The notes below the pieces were generated by a model, which saw nothing but the letters and a program-made list of their open reading frames with translations, was not told where the DNA came from and did no database searches. Shown here one piece after another: positions 1 to 8,322 of a stretch of DNA of 61,620 bases (position 1 is its first letter; each line of letters begins with the position of its first letter). Origin of the DNA: JAVBQU01 sp031548675 (GTDB taxonomy: Bacteria > Bacteroidota > Bacteroidia > Bacteroidales > P3); the NCBI GenBank assembly GCA_031548675.1, contig JAVBQU010000068.1, positions 1 through 61,620 of the forward strand, read 5' to 3'. A program made the position numbers and the translations under genes.

Positions 1-143
1 TTTATGGTTATAAAGTTTAAAAGTTTATAAAGTGAATATTTTCTAGCTTATCTTGTCATTACATTTATCTGTCTCATTATTCATTCATAGTTTCTTTAGT
101 ATAATAATAAGCTATTTTCTTGCGGATTGTAATCAATAGTAAT

Positions 144-2369
144 TTATTGTATTGTCCAACGTAAACCTACATAAAATGTTCTGCCCATCAAAGGAGCCCA
201 AATGATGGATGCATCGAAATTGGGACCAAAAGGTTTATCGGCAGCCATAATCGGATGCTCCTGCACATAATTGGTAATATTTTCACAACCGGCATAAATA
301 TCGAAATATTTGAATTTACGGGTTACCTGTCCTAATAAATACAAATAAGGGTCGGAGTAAGTCGATTCGTGCGAGCCGTGCATTTTCGGCAAACGGCATT
401 TTCCATTGAACTGCGTTGTAAAATCGAACATCCATTTATCATATTTGGTAGCATACGATAATACCAATAATCCTTTCCATGGACTTATTAAAGGTTTGCT
501 TTGTAAACTTTCATCAAGAGTCATTCTTACGTCATTGTAGCGACCGGCGATGGTAACATTAAATTGTTTCAAAGGCTCAAATTTGAATTCGCCTTGCAAA
601 CTATTGGCATATGATTGGCCTGTTAAATTATAAAAGTAAACATCATGAACACTTTTATCAATATCCACCACCAATTGATTGATAAAGTCAGTACGGTAAG
701 CATCAACAGTAAAAGTAGCGGTTCTTTTGCCGATAAACTTGAAATCTTTTACAATATTGATTCCATAATTCCACGCTTCTTCTTGCTTTATATGCTCTTC
801 CAAATGAAATTTGCGTGAGCTTGCCATTAAGCCAAAGTTTTCTGCCAATTGATTAGGGGTTCTGTAACCTTTGCCTCCTGAAATACGGATAGAAAAAGTT
901 TCGGTTGGGGAATATTTAGCATGAATACGGGGAGTAACAAATCCTTTTTCAAAATAGGTATTGTAATCGTAACGCAAGCCTACAATCGCAGAAATAATAT
1001 CAGCATGATTAAATGCATATTGAGCAAATACTCCGGGTACAAATTCGTTTTTTGTAAGCAGGTATAAGCTATCTCTAAAAAAATCCTCTTTCGTTTGATT
1101 ATATTGTGCGCTTAAACCTGTACTTAACTTATGTTTCTCTGAAAAAGGTTTTTCGAGAATGGCATTAAAATAAACTTCTGTTTCTGTGCCTTTGTAAGTA
1201 GTCAATCCGTAATAAGCATCTTGGTTCAGGTATGAAGCCGAAACTTGTGTACCAATGCTGGCATCATTTCCCAACATAAAGCCATTTTTGGTAGACCCAT
1301 AAAAACGCTGCGTATTGATTCCGATTCCATATTTCACAGTATCTCCTTTGTCTTTATCTTCATTAAAACCCATCTGACCGCCCAAACGGTTTTCGTTTAC
1401 AAAATTCAATACTGTAATATTATGATATTTATCAGCATCATAAGCCCAGCGGTTTACTACATTAATTTGATTAGATTTAGGAGTATCCATAAATCCATCG
1501 TGTCCCACATGATCTATTTCTCTGCCGAAATAAGAAGCATGAGCTAAAACAGAAGTACTAAGCCTATCATTTAATTTTGCTCTGGCTATGGCGTTCATTT
1601 CTGCCCGCAGATCGGAATTGAGGTATAAATTTAAAAAGAAAGGATCTGATTTTTGAGGTTTCTTATATTCAAGGTTGATTTGACCTGTAATAGATTCATA
1701 TCCATTGATAACCGATGCGGCTCCTTTGGAAACTTGAATGGACTCCATAAATGAACCGGGTACATAACTTAAACCAAACGGAGCCGAAAGACCACGTAAA
1801 AAAGGAATGTTTTCGAGTAATAGCTGGCTGTAAATTCCGGTTAACCCAAGCATTTGAATTTGCCTTGCACCCGAAACCGCATCCGAATAACCAACATCAA
1901 CGGTTAAAGAATTTTCAAAACTTTCTGCCAAATTACAACAAGCCAATTGATTTAATCCGGCTGTAGTAATGATTTCTGTTTTAATAGGCTGTAAGCGGGA
2001 AATAAACGAAGCATCTAATTTGCCTTTAATTTCTACACTTTGCAGCAGTTGGGGATTGCTGGTTAAAATGATAGAAATATCTTGTTGAGAAGGTTCAACA
2101 GTTAAGGTATCGTTTTTATAACCTACAAAACGTACAATTAAACGATTGCTTTTTTCCGTGCGGGCTAATGAAAATTGTCCGTTTTCATCACTTACAGCAG
2201 CCTTGTCTGTTCCCAGCCACATTACATTAGCAAAAGCTAAAGGCTGTAATTTTTTTTCTTCAGTTAATTCGTGAATAGTCCCTCTCAGCAATTCTTGTGC
2301 TTGAATCTGTATAACCCATGTCATACATAATAAGGCAATAATGAAAGTCTTTATATATTGATGAATCAT
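144..2369 (-). CDS. TonB-dependent outer-membrane receptor
   Basis: Outer-membrane receptor of 741 residues for TonB-driven uptake. Residues 1-24 form a signal peptide ending in QAQ. Residues about 25-110 look like the carboxypeptidase-like regulatory beta-sandwich common in Bacteroidota receptors (SDENGQFSL, RFVGYK). A plug domain follows (about 120-235, with QVSKGAASV and GYESITGQINLEY), then a 22-strand-type barrel to the C-terminus. The plug resembles a Bacteroidota subgroup with the CCNLAESFE motif, which I recall beside heavy-metal-associated domain proteins. Copper or another metal complex is therefore a possible substrate, but no metal gene lies in the visible flank, so this is inference. 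The next gene, galE, is divergent. Family confident, substrate unknown. Confidence 0.93.
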   Translation of the reverse strand: MIHQYIKTFIIALLCMTWVIQIQAQELLRGTIHELTEEKKLQPLAFANVMWLGTDKAAVSDENGQFSLARTEKSNRLIVRFVGYKNDTLTVEPSQQDISIILTSNPQLLQSVEIKGKLDASFISRLQPIKTEIITTAGLNQLACCNLAESFENSLTVDVGYSDAVSGARQIQMLGLTGIYSQLLLENIPFLRGLSAPFGLSYVPGSFMESIQVSKGAASVINGYESITGQINLEYKKPQKSDPFFLNLYLNSDLRAEMNAIARAKLNDRLSTSVLAHASYFGREIDHVGHDGFMDTPKSNQINVVNRWAYDADKYHNITVLNFVNENRLGGQMGFNEDKDKGDTVKYGIGINTQRFYGSTKNGFMLGNDASIGTQVSASYLNQDAYYGLTTYKGTETEVYFNAILEKPFSEKHKLSTGLSAQYNQTKEDFFRDSLYLLTKNEFVPGVFAQYAFNHADIISAIVGLRYDYNTYFEKGFVTPRIHAKYSPTETFSIRISGGKGYRTPNQLAENFGLMASSRKFHLEEHIKQEEAWNYGINIVKDFKFIGKRTATFTVDAYRTDFINQLVVDIDKSVHDVYFYNLTGQSYANSLQGEFKFEPLKQFNVTIAGRYNDVRMTLDESLQSKPLISPWKGLLVLSYATKYDKWMFDFTTQFNGKCRLPKMHGSHESTYSDPYLYLLGQVTRKFKYFDIYAGCENITNYVQEHPIMAADKPFGPNFDASIIWAPLMGRTFYVGLRWTIQ

Positions 2370-2408
2370 TTTATATCAATTATGTGTTGCGATAATTTTA
2401 TATCTTTG

Positions 2409-2416
2409 CAAAGATA
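2409..2416 (-). promoter_or_regulatory. Candidate -7 box for the TonB receptor
   Basis: Minus strand reads TATCTTTG, matching the Bacteroidota -7 consensus TAnnTTTG, about 40 bases before the receptor ATG. The site is part of a palindrome, so the same box also reads on the plus strand at 2401-2408. No convincing -33 TTTG lies at the usual spacing, so this is a half-match. Confidence 0.4.
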
Positions 2417-2550
2417 AGAAATCTTCTTTTGTTAAATTGAATGGCAAATGTTAGATTTTCACACAATACATAACACATTTTTTATGTAATACGTTTATTG
2501 CTTTTAGTATTTTTATCGACATTTATTATTATCTCGTAAATACTAAAACA

Positions 2551-2630
2551 GATTGTCTAAAAAGATAAAATTACACGTCACTGCGAGGAAAAATGACGAA
2601 ATATAATAGTACTTTTAGACAGACTTTTTC
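2551..2630. repeat. Nested inverted-repeat intergenic element
   Basis: Outer arms TGTCTAAAAAG (2554-2564) and CTTTTAGACA (2612-2621) are complementary apart from one extra A. Inside lie shorter arms CGTCA (2576-2580) and TGACG (2594-2598) flanking CTGCGAGGAA. A T-rich stretch follows the right arm. It sits between the divergent TonB receptor and galE, so it does not obviously terminate either gene. It could be a REP-like or MITE-like repeat; the CGTCA-TGCGAGGAA core resembles repeats I recall from other bacteria. TGTCTAAA arms recur in the terminator at 32728-32774. Confidence 0.45.
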
Positions 2631-2659
2631 AAACGCTATTTTATTTATAACATCATACT

Positions 2660-3682
2660 ATGATATTGGTAACCGGAGGAGCTGGATATATTGGTTCTCA
2701 CACTGTTGTTGCATTGCAGCAAAAAGGCTATGAAGTTTTAATAGCCGATAATTTGTGTAATTCTTCTGCACAGACTATTGATAATATTTAAAAAATTACA
2801 GGAATAAGACCTTGTTTTGAGCAAATCGATTTATCAGATTTGGCAGCAGCAAAAGCTCTTTTTGTAAAATATCCGTCAATTAAAGCTGTTGTAAATTTTG
2901 CCGCCTATAAAGCCGTGGGCGAATCGGTAGAAAAACCTTTAATGTACTATCAAAACAACTTAGGTTTGATGATGAATGTAATGCAGTGTATGTTGGAACA
3001 TAAAGTTCAGTATTTTGTACAATCCTCCTCAGCTACGGTTTATGGAAATGCTAAAGAAATGCCGGTTAAAGAAGCATCTCCGGTCTTGCCGGCTTCATCG
3101 CCTTATGGCAATACTAAGCAGATAGCAGAAGCAATTTTAAGCGACACAGCAAAGGCTGACAACAATTTTATAGCCATAGCATTGCGATATTTCAATCCGA
3201 TTGGAGCTCACGAAAGTGCTTTGATTGGCGAATTGCCTCTAGGGATTCCTAATAATCTGATACCCTATGTTACCCAAACGGCTGCCGGAATTCGTGAATG
3301 TATCAGCGTTTACGGCAGCGATTATAATACCCCCGACGGCACAGCTATCCGCGATTATATTCATGTGGTGGATTTGGCAGATGCCCATGTAGTGGCTTTG
3401 GAACGGATGTTTAATCAGAAGAATAAAAATGCCTTTGAGATTTTTAATATAGGAACAGGCAGCGGATCTAGTGTTTTGGAGGTATTGAAAAAATTTGAAG
3501 AAGTAAATCATTTAAGACTTAATTATAAAATTGTAGGCAGGCGGGAAGGGGATATTGAGCAGATTTGGGCAGATACCTCGCTTGCAAACCATGAATTGGG
3601 TTGGAAAGCAGAGAAAAGTTTAGCCGATATGCTCGAAAGTGCATGGAAATGGCAGTTACATTTAAAAAATAAAAACCAATAA
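2660..3682 (+). pseudogene. galE: UDP-glucose 4-epimerase, interrupted by in-frame TAA
   Basis: The frame from ATG 2660 to TAA 3680 would encode about 340 residues, the normal GalE length. GalE interconverts UDP-glucose and UDP-galactose using bound NAD. The N-terminus has the Rossmann motif GGAGYIGS and a VLIADNLCNSS strand. Downstream are SSSATVYG and the catalytic Y-x3-K (SPYGNTK), then RYFNPIGAH. Codon 44 (2789-2791) is TAA, with no shift of frame on either side (DNI-stop-KITG). GalE homologs often have a charged residue here, so GAA or AAA is the likely ancestral codon. A product restarted downstream (for example TTG 2840) would lack the NAD-binding loop and should be inactive. One base separates its stop from the next gene. 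Either a true nonsense mutation, an assembly error, or readthrough. Confidence 0.85.
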
Positions 3683-3683
3683 T

Positions 3684-4823
3684 ATGCCCAAAGTATTTGT
3701 TAGCGGCTGTTTCGATATGCTGCACAGCGGACATGTTGCTTTTTTTGAAGAAGCAGCCCAGCATGGCGATTTATATGTAGGTATCGGAGCCGATACTACT
3801 TTGTTCGAGCTTAAAGGCAGAAAGCCGATTAATACCGAGCAGGAACGTTTATATATGGTCAAAGCTTTGAAAGTCGTAAAAGATGCGTGGATAAATTCCG
3901 GAAGCGGACTTTTAGATTTTGAAGCGGATTTAAGAAAATTCAAACCGGATGTATTTTTTGTAAACGAAGACGGGCATAATTTGGATAAAGAATTATTATG
4001 CAAAGAATTAAATATAAAGTATTTGATTTCTAAAAGACTTCCTCATGGCGATTTGCCGGTTCGCTCAACTACGGCTTTGCGAAAAGAATGTAATATCCCT
4101 TATCGTATCGATTTAGCCGGAGGCTGGCTCGACCAACCTTTTATTTCGGAAAAACACGGCGGTCCTGTTTTAACTATCTCCATTGAACCTGATATTGAGT
4201 TTTTAGAACGTGCCGGTATGAGTACAAGTACCCGAAAACGGGCTATTGAATTGTGGCAAACCGATATTCCGGCAGGCGATAAAGAAAAGCAAGCCAAAAT
4301 GTTGTTCAGCTACGATAATCCTCCCGGAACTCAAAATGTAAGTGGTTCGCAAGATGCTTATGGGATTGTGTTGCCGGGTTTAAACAAATTAGATTATAAA
4401 GGAGAATATTTACCCGAAAAAGTTACCTCTATTCATACGCCTGAAATATTGCAATGGATAGAAGAACATTTGGTTTTGATTGCATTATATCCACGTCCGG
4501 CTTCGTATAATCCTTTAGAAGAAACACATGTAAGCATAGAAGGAATTAAAGCTTTGCAAGCGGCTGCTGATGATTGCTGGAATGCTATTTTGGCTCAGGA
4601 TGTGGTAAATTTCGGGAAATCGATGAAAGCAGCCTTTGATGCACAATGCCAAATGTTTCCGACCATGACGTCAGCAAAAATCCAAACCGTAATAGACCAA
4701 TATAAAAACAATGCTTTAGGTTGGAAACTCAGCGGTGCAGGCGGTGGCGGATACTTGATTTTTGTAGTTGAAAATCAAGATAAAATACAAGGGATAAAGA
4801 TTAGGATAAGAAAAAAAGACTAA
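3684..4823 (+). CDS. Nucleotidyltransferase-GHMP kinase fusion protein
   Basis: A 379-residue two-domain protein. Residues 1-130 form a cytidylyltransferase-like Rossmann domain (VSGCFDMLHSGH with the HxGH-type site, ISKRLPHGD, RSTTALR near the end). From about 138 a GHMP-kinase domain begins (PYRIDLAGGWLDQP) and ends with LSGAGGGGYL near 350. The usual GHMP phosphate loop PxxxGLGSSA is replaced by PPGTQNVSGSQDA, which I recall from a Bacteroidota subfamily. Likely role: phosphorylation and nucleotide activation of a sugar, heptose or polyol for surface glycans; the substrate is unknown. HldE carries kinase and nucleotidyltransferase in the opposite order and with a PfkB-type kinase, so this is not HldE. 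It starts one base after galE, implying co-transcription. Confidence 0.85.
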   Translation: MPKVFVSGCFDMLHSGHVAFFEEAAQHGDLYVGIGADTTLFELKGRKPINTEQERLYMVKALKVVKDAWINSGSGLLDFEADLRKFKPDVFFVNEDGHNLDKELLCKELNIKYLISKRLPHGDLPVRSTTALRKECNIPYRIDLAGGWLDQPFISEKHGGPVLTISIEPDIEFLERAGMSTSTRKRAIELWQTDIPAGDKEKQAKMLFSYDNPPGTQNVSGSQDAYGIVLPGLNKLDYKGEYLPEKVTSIHTPEILQWIEEHLVLIALYPRPASYNPLEETHVSIEGIKALQAAADDCWNAILAQDVVNFGKSMKAAFDAQCQMFPTMTSAKIQTVIDQYKNNALGWKLSGAGGGGYLIFVVENQDKIQGIKIRIRKKD

Positions 4824-4868
4824 AGATTTAAGGCATCTCTAAAATATCATCCTGTGTTTGTATAAGGT

Positions 4869-5099
4869 TTGATGCCAAAGTAAGAAGCTCCGATAATGAA
4901 GCAAAAAGGCTTGAAGTCGGAGCAAAAAGCTCCGATAGTGGAGTTCAAATCTTCGATGCCAAAGGTAAAAGGCTCGAAAGCGGAGGTAAAAGCTCCAATA
5001 TCGAAGGTTTATGCTGCGAAGCCGGAGTTCAAAGCTTTGATGGTAGAGCAAAAAGGTTCGAAGTCGGAGATAAAAGGTTTGATGCCGAAGCTTTGAGGT
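4869..5099 (+). repeat. Degenerate 21-bp tandem repeat, about 11 units
   Basis: Eleven consecutive 21-base units start at 4869, 4890, 4911 and so on to 5079. A typical unit is TCGAAGTCGGAGnnnAAAGG-like and they differ by several bases each. Read in the plus frame from ATG 4896 they give seven-residue repeats such as LKSEQKA, PISKVYA, AKPEFKA and SKSEIKG, ending at TGA 5094-5096. The first unit contains an in-frame TAA (4881-4883). The minus strand is also open for 70 residues. There is no recognisable ribosome-binding site or promoter for either frame. It may be a noncoding repeat or a small Lys-rich heptad protein; I favour noncoding. Confidence 0.8.
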
Positions 5100-5141
5100 G
5101 GGAGGGGGTACCTCGAAGGTGGGTATATTTTCAAAATTAAT

Positions 5142-5149
5142 TATCTTTG
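5142..5149 (+). promoter_or_regulatory. Candidate -7 box for the glycosidase-like gene
   Basis: TATCTTTG matches TAnnTTTG. Transcription starting a few bases downstream would exclude an upstream GTG/ATG start but fits ATG 5182. This supports choosing 5182 as the start. No clear -33 element is seen; the upstream sequence is the end of the 21-bp repeat. Confidence 0.45.
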
Positions 5150-5181
5150 CAGAAAGGATGTTATTTTTAATAAAATTGAAT

Positions 5182-6747
5182 ATGAGGATATTTATTCTTG
5201 CTATTTTTGGAATTCTCTTTTCCTGCCAAAATACTCAAAATCCGTCAGAAAGGATAAAGCCTGACTTAACAAAAACAGACTTTATTTACTTAAATGGAAA
5301 TCATTTTGAATTGAAAAAAGAGAAATACTTTCCTTTGATGCTCAATTATATTGTTTCGTTCAGAAACATTAATAACGAGTTTATAGTATCTCCCCATATC
5401 GATTATGAAAAGATCGATACTTTTGAAACAAATACCAAACATGATATCGAGGAACAATTAAGAGCTCATTTTCAACTTATACAAGAAATGGGGTTCAATT
5501 CCATCCGTCTGTGCTTCGACAGAATCGGTATTGATAGTAACCAATATTATTATGGTGCAGATGGCAAAGCCTATTTTATAAATACAGATTATGATAAAAT
5601 ATTAGCGGGTTTAGAAACAGCTATCCATATGGCTCATGAGAAAGGATTAAGGGTTATGCTTTTGATGAAAGCGCCTATTGAAAAGGATTTAGAAAATTTT
5701 GCCATTCATGTTTTAGAAAAGTTCAAAGATAACCCAACCATCTTTGCTTATGATTTTATGAACGAGCCTTTATATTTTGATAAAGATCCGGAACGCAAAA
5801 AAACAGGTGCTTGCAAAATTGTTACACATTGGATGGAATTGATGAACAAATATGCCCCCAATCAACTTTTTACCATCGGATTTTCAGAACCTATTGAAAC
5901 TTTTGAATGGGATCCGGCTTTACTTCCTGTCGATTTTATCTCCTTTCATACCTATCACCCCTTACGCGTAAAGAATGAAATTTATTGGTACAGCACTTAT
6001 ACAGGCAAACCTTGGATGATTGGCGAAACATCGCTGCCTGCCGATAATATTTCAATTTCATATCAAGACCAAGCCTCGTTTATGAAAGAGACTTATCAAT
6101 ATGTTGTTGATTGCGGCGGTGCCGGATTTGGGTGGTGGGATTTTCAAGAAGCAAAAGCAGGTAACTTTGAAGCCATGTACACAGGCATTCTTAACCACAA
6201 TGGAACCACCACCACTAAAGATGGAAAATATACTATCATCGGCTCAGTAAAACTGGCAGCTAAAGAAATTCAAGGCTTTTCGAAATATATTCCCAAAGAA
6301 AAAGTTCGTCCCGTAAATTATTTCAACATGATAGGGTATAACAATTATGTAATCAAAGGGAAAATCTTAAATAGAAAGACTAAAGAACCCGTAGAAGGAG
6401 CAGTTATTCGTGGATGGACGAAAACATGGATAGGAATGAACACTTTTACAGATGAGAAAGGAGAATTTAGGCTGTATAGCAATGATGAGGTTGTGCATTT
6501 TGAAATATCAGCACCTAAGATGGAAAAAATAAGATTTGATAGAGAAGGGATACAATATAAGCAGATTCTTTTAGGGAATTTCGACAAAAATAATTTGCCA
6601 GACCAGCATTTGGAATACCATCAAATAAGCTACAAAACATTTTTGAAAGATGCTGCAAAATCAGTATTCGATTTTGATGAAAGTAAATTCAATCAAGCCA
6701 AATTTGAAGCAGAAATGGAAACTTTGTATTTATTACCAATGAAGTGA
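5182..6747 (+). CDS. Glycoside hydrolase-like (GH5-type) lipoprotein
   Basis: 521 residues from ATG 5182. This start was chosen because it yields a lipoprotein signal (IFGILFSC, Cys15) and lies after the -7 box. A TIM-barrel glycosidase domain covers about residues 30-390: GFNSIRLCFD, then DFMNEP with the probable acid/base Glu195, and IGETSLP with the probable nucleophile Glu282, as in clan A families such as GH5. A C-terminal carboxypeptidase-like beta-sandwich follows (VIKGKILNRKTKEPVEGA, DEKGEFRLYS). Expected on the outer membrane or periplasmic face, acting on a mannan- or glucan-like glycan; substrate unknown. Its stop overlaps a possible GTG start of the next gene (6744), which is an ArnT-like glycosyltransferase. 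That suggests hydrolase and transferases serve the same glycan. Confidence 0.8.
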   Translation: MRIFILAIFGILFSCQNTQNPSERIKPDLTKTDFIYLNGNHFELKKEKYFPLMLNYIVSFRNINNEFIVSPHIDYEKIDTFETNTKHDIEEQLRAHFQLIQEMGFNSIRLCFDRIGIDSNQYYYGADGKAYFINTDYDKILAGLETAIHMAHEKGLRVMLLMKAPIEKDLENFAIHVLEKFKDNPTIFAYDFMNEPLYFDKDPERKKTGACKIVTHWMELMNKYAPNQLFTIGFSEPIETFEWDPALLPVDFISFHTYHPLRVKNEIYWYSTYTGKPWMIGETSLPADNISISYQDQASFMKETYQYVVDCGGAGFGWWDFQEAKAGNFEAMYTGILNHNGTTTTKDGKYTIIGSVKLAAKEIQGFSKYIPKEKVRPVNYFNMIGYNNYVIKGKILNRKTKEPVEGAVIRGWTKTWIGMNTFTDEKGEFRLYSNDEVVHFEISAPKMEKIRFDREGIQYKQILLGNFDKNNLPDQHLEYHQISYKTFLKDAAKSVFDFDESKFNQAKFEAEMETLYLLPMK

Positions 6748-6767
6748 TTAAATCAAAACTATATGCC

Positions 6768-7979
6768 ATGAGGCAAAGATTTTTTCTGGATAACAAAAGA
6801 CTCATAACCATTATTGGGTGCTTCATACTGGCTGTTATTCTCAGCATACCTATTTTTGGGCATCTTAACAAGTCGCCTATCAAAATGTGGGATGAATCCC
6901 GTTTAGCCATCAATGCTTATGAAATGCAAAAAAGTGGCAATTTGATTGTTACAACACATGCCGGCGAACCAGATATGTGGAATACCAAACCTCCTTTAAT
7001 GATTTGGTGTCAAGCTTCTTTGATGAAACTCATAGGTGTTAACGAAATTGCGGTAAGACTTCCTTCGGCCATAGCAGCCTTATTTACATGTGGATTGTTG
7101 GTCGCTTTTTCTTTGATATACTTTAAGAATTTCTGGTTTGGATGTATCGCATCTCTTGTTTTAGTTACAACAAATGGGTATTTGAACCATCATGTAGCAC
7201 GCACCGGAGATTATGATTCTTTGTTGATATTTTTTATGATGGCTTACAGTATATGTCTTTTCTTATATACACAAACAGCCAGAAAAAAATATTTATATCT
7301 GTTTTTTCTTTCATTAATGCTTGCAGTACTTACTAAAGGTATTGCAGGATTAATGTTTATACCCGGATTATTAATATTCATTGCCTGCCTAAAAGAATGG
7401 TCTATTTTCTTTAAAAACAAACATTTTTATATAGGAGCAGGTATTTTTTTAATGGGAGTAGCATCTTATTACTTATTCCGCGAATACTATAATCCCGGAT
7501 ATCTTCTTACTGTTTGGAACAATGAATTAGGTGGTCGTTATCTCAAAACAATAGAAGGACACAATCATCCTTTTGATTTTTATTATAAACTTCTAAAAGA
7601 GAAGCAAGCTTATGTGTGGTTTTATATTGCTATCATCGGAAGTATAATCGGGTTATGCAGTATTGATAAAAAAACAAGAAAACTTACCCTATTTTCTTTG
7701 ATTTTGTTTTTCAGCTATTTTTTAGTTATTTCTTCCGGACAAACCAAACTTGCGTGGTATAGTGCTCCTTTTTTTCCACTAATAGCCCTCTTATCTGCAA
7801 TTATTTTCCATTTTATTTTTGTTAAACTGCAAGAAAATCAATGGATACACAAAAATTTTAAATATTATATTCCTATTTTGATTCTCATGATTGCTTTTAT
7901 TTGCCCTTACCAAAACACATTGGAAAGAGTGCAAAGTCCAAAAAAATGGATGCATGCGATGAAAATTTCTATGAAATGA
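6768..7979 (+). CDS. ArnT/PMT-like membrane glycosyltransferase, frameshifted near 3' end
   Basis: 403 residues from ATG 6768; a GTG at 6744 overlapping the previous stop is the alternative. Family GT83-type integral membrane transferases move a sugar from a polyprenyl-phosphate carrier to a lipid or protein. The first periplasmic loop has the expected acidic pair (WDESR, Asp42-Glu43) and NTKPPLMIW. About ten membrane segments follow, with a HHVARTGDYDS loop. The frame ends abruptly after SPKKWMHAMKISMK. The natural C-terminal domain continues in the -1 frame (see 7946-8278), and the switch point is CCA AAA AAA TGG, an A7 run at 7940-7946. Adding one A, or slipping back one base, restores a protein of about 503 residues. 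Confidence 0.82.
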   Translation: MRQRFFLDNKRLITIIGCFILAVILSIPIFGHLNKSPIKMWDESRLAINAYEMQKSGNLIVTTHAGEPDMWNTKPPLMIWCQASLMKLIGVNEIAVRLPSAIAALFTCGLLVAFSLIYFKNFWFGCIASLVLVTTNGYLNHHVARTGDYDSLLIFFMMAYSICLFLYTQTARKKYLYLFFLSLMLAVLTKGIAGLMFIPGLLIFIACLKEWSIFFKNKHFYIGAGIFLMGVASYYLFREYYNPGYLLTVWNNELGGRYLKTIEGHNHPFDFYYKLLKEKQAYVWFYIAIIGSIIGLCSIDKKTRKLTLFSLILFFSYFLVISSGQTKLAWYSAPFFPLIALLSAIIFHFIFVKLQENQWIHKNFKYYIPILILMIAFICPYQNTLERVQSPKKWMHAMKISMK

Positions 7980-8278
7980 GCTATTTTCTACGAGATATTT
8001 CAAAATCAAAGAAAACACTTAAGGCAGATTATATTTTATTCGATGGAAATGATATGTATTATTTAGAGTATTGTTCTGCTCACTTGCAGTTTTATATGAA
8101 TATATTAAAGGAAAAAGGAATTAATATCAATTTCAAGGATTATAGGGACTTGGACACAGGAAATAAAGTAATGACATCGGATTCAAACATTAAAAAATAT
8201 TTATTGAAACATTATAATTATAGTATTATTAATATGGATGGGAATATTGAAGCTTATCTTATCAAAGGCAAAATATAA
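7946..8278 (+). pseudogene. Displaced C-terminal part of the ArnT-like transferase
   Basis: About 110 residues in the -1 frame relative to the upstream gene, running through FYEMSYFLRD, ADYILFDG and YCSAHLQFYMN to the stop at 8276-8278. It looks like the soluble C-terminal domain found after the membrane part of ArnT-like enzymes. It begins exactly at the A7 run where the upstream frame goes wrong. An ATG at 7946 exists, but nothing suggests independent translation. It is a fragment of one gene, produced by a base loss, an assembly error in a homopolymer, or by frameshifting at A-AAA-AAA. Confidence 0.7.
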
Positions 8279-8322
8279 TTGCAGTTTATTTTCTCAATAA
8301 TACAACATCAAAATCTCTGGAT

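Noticed and set aside
4839..5096. Two short open frames on opposite strands (70 and 66 codons) across the 21-bp repeat
   Set aside because: Openness follows from repeat units whose length is a multiple of three. There is no start context or promoter, and the first unit has an in-frame stop on the plus strand.
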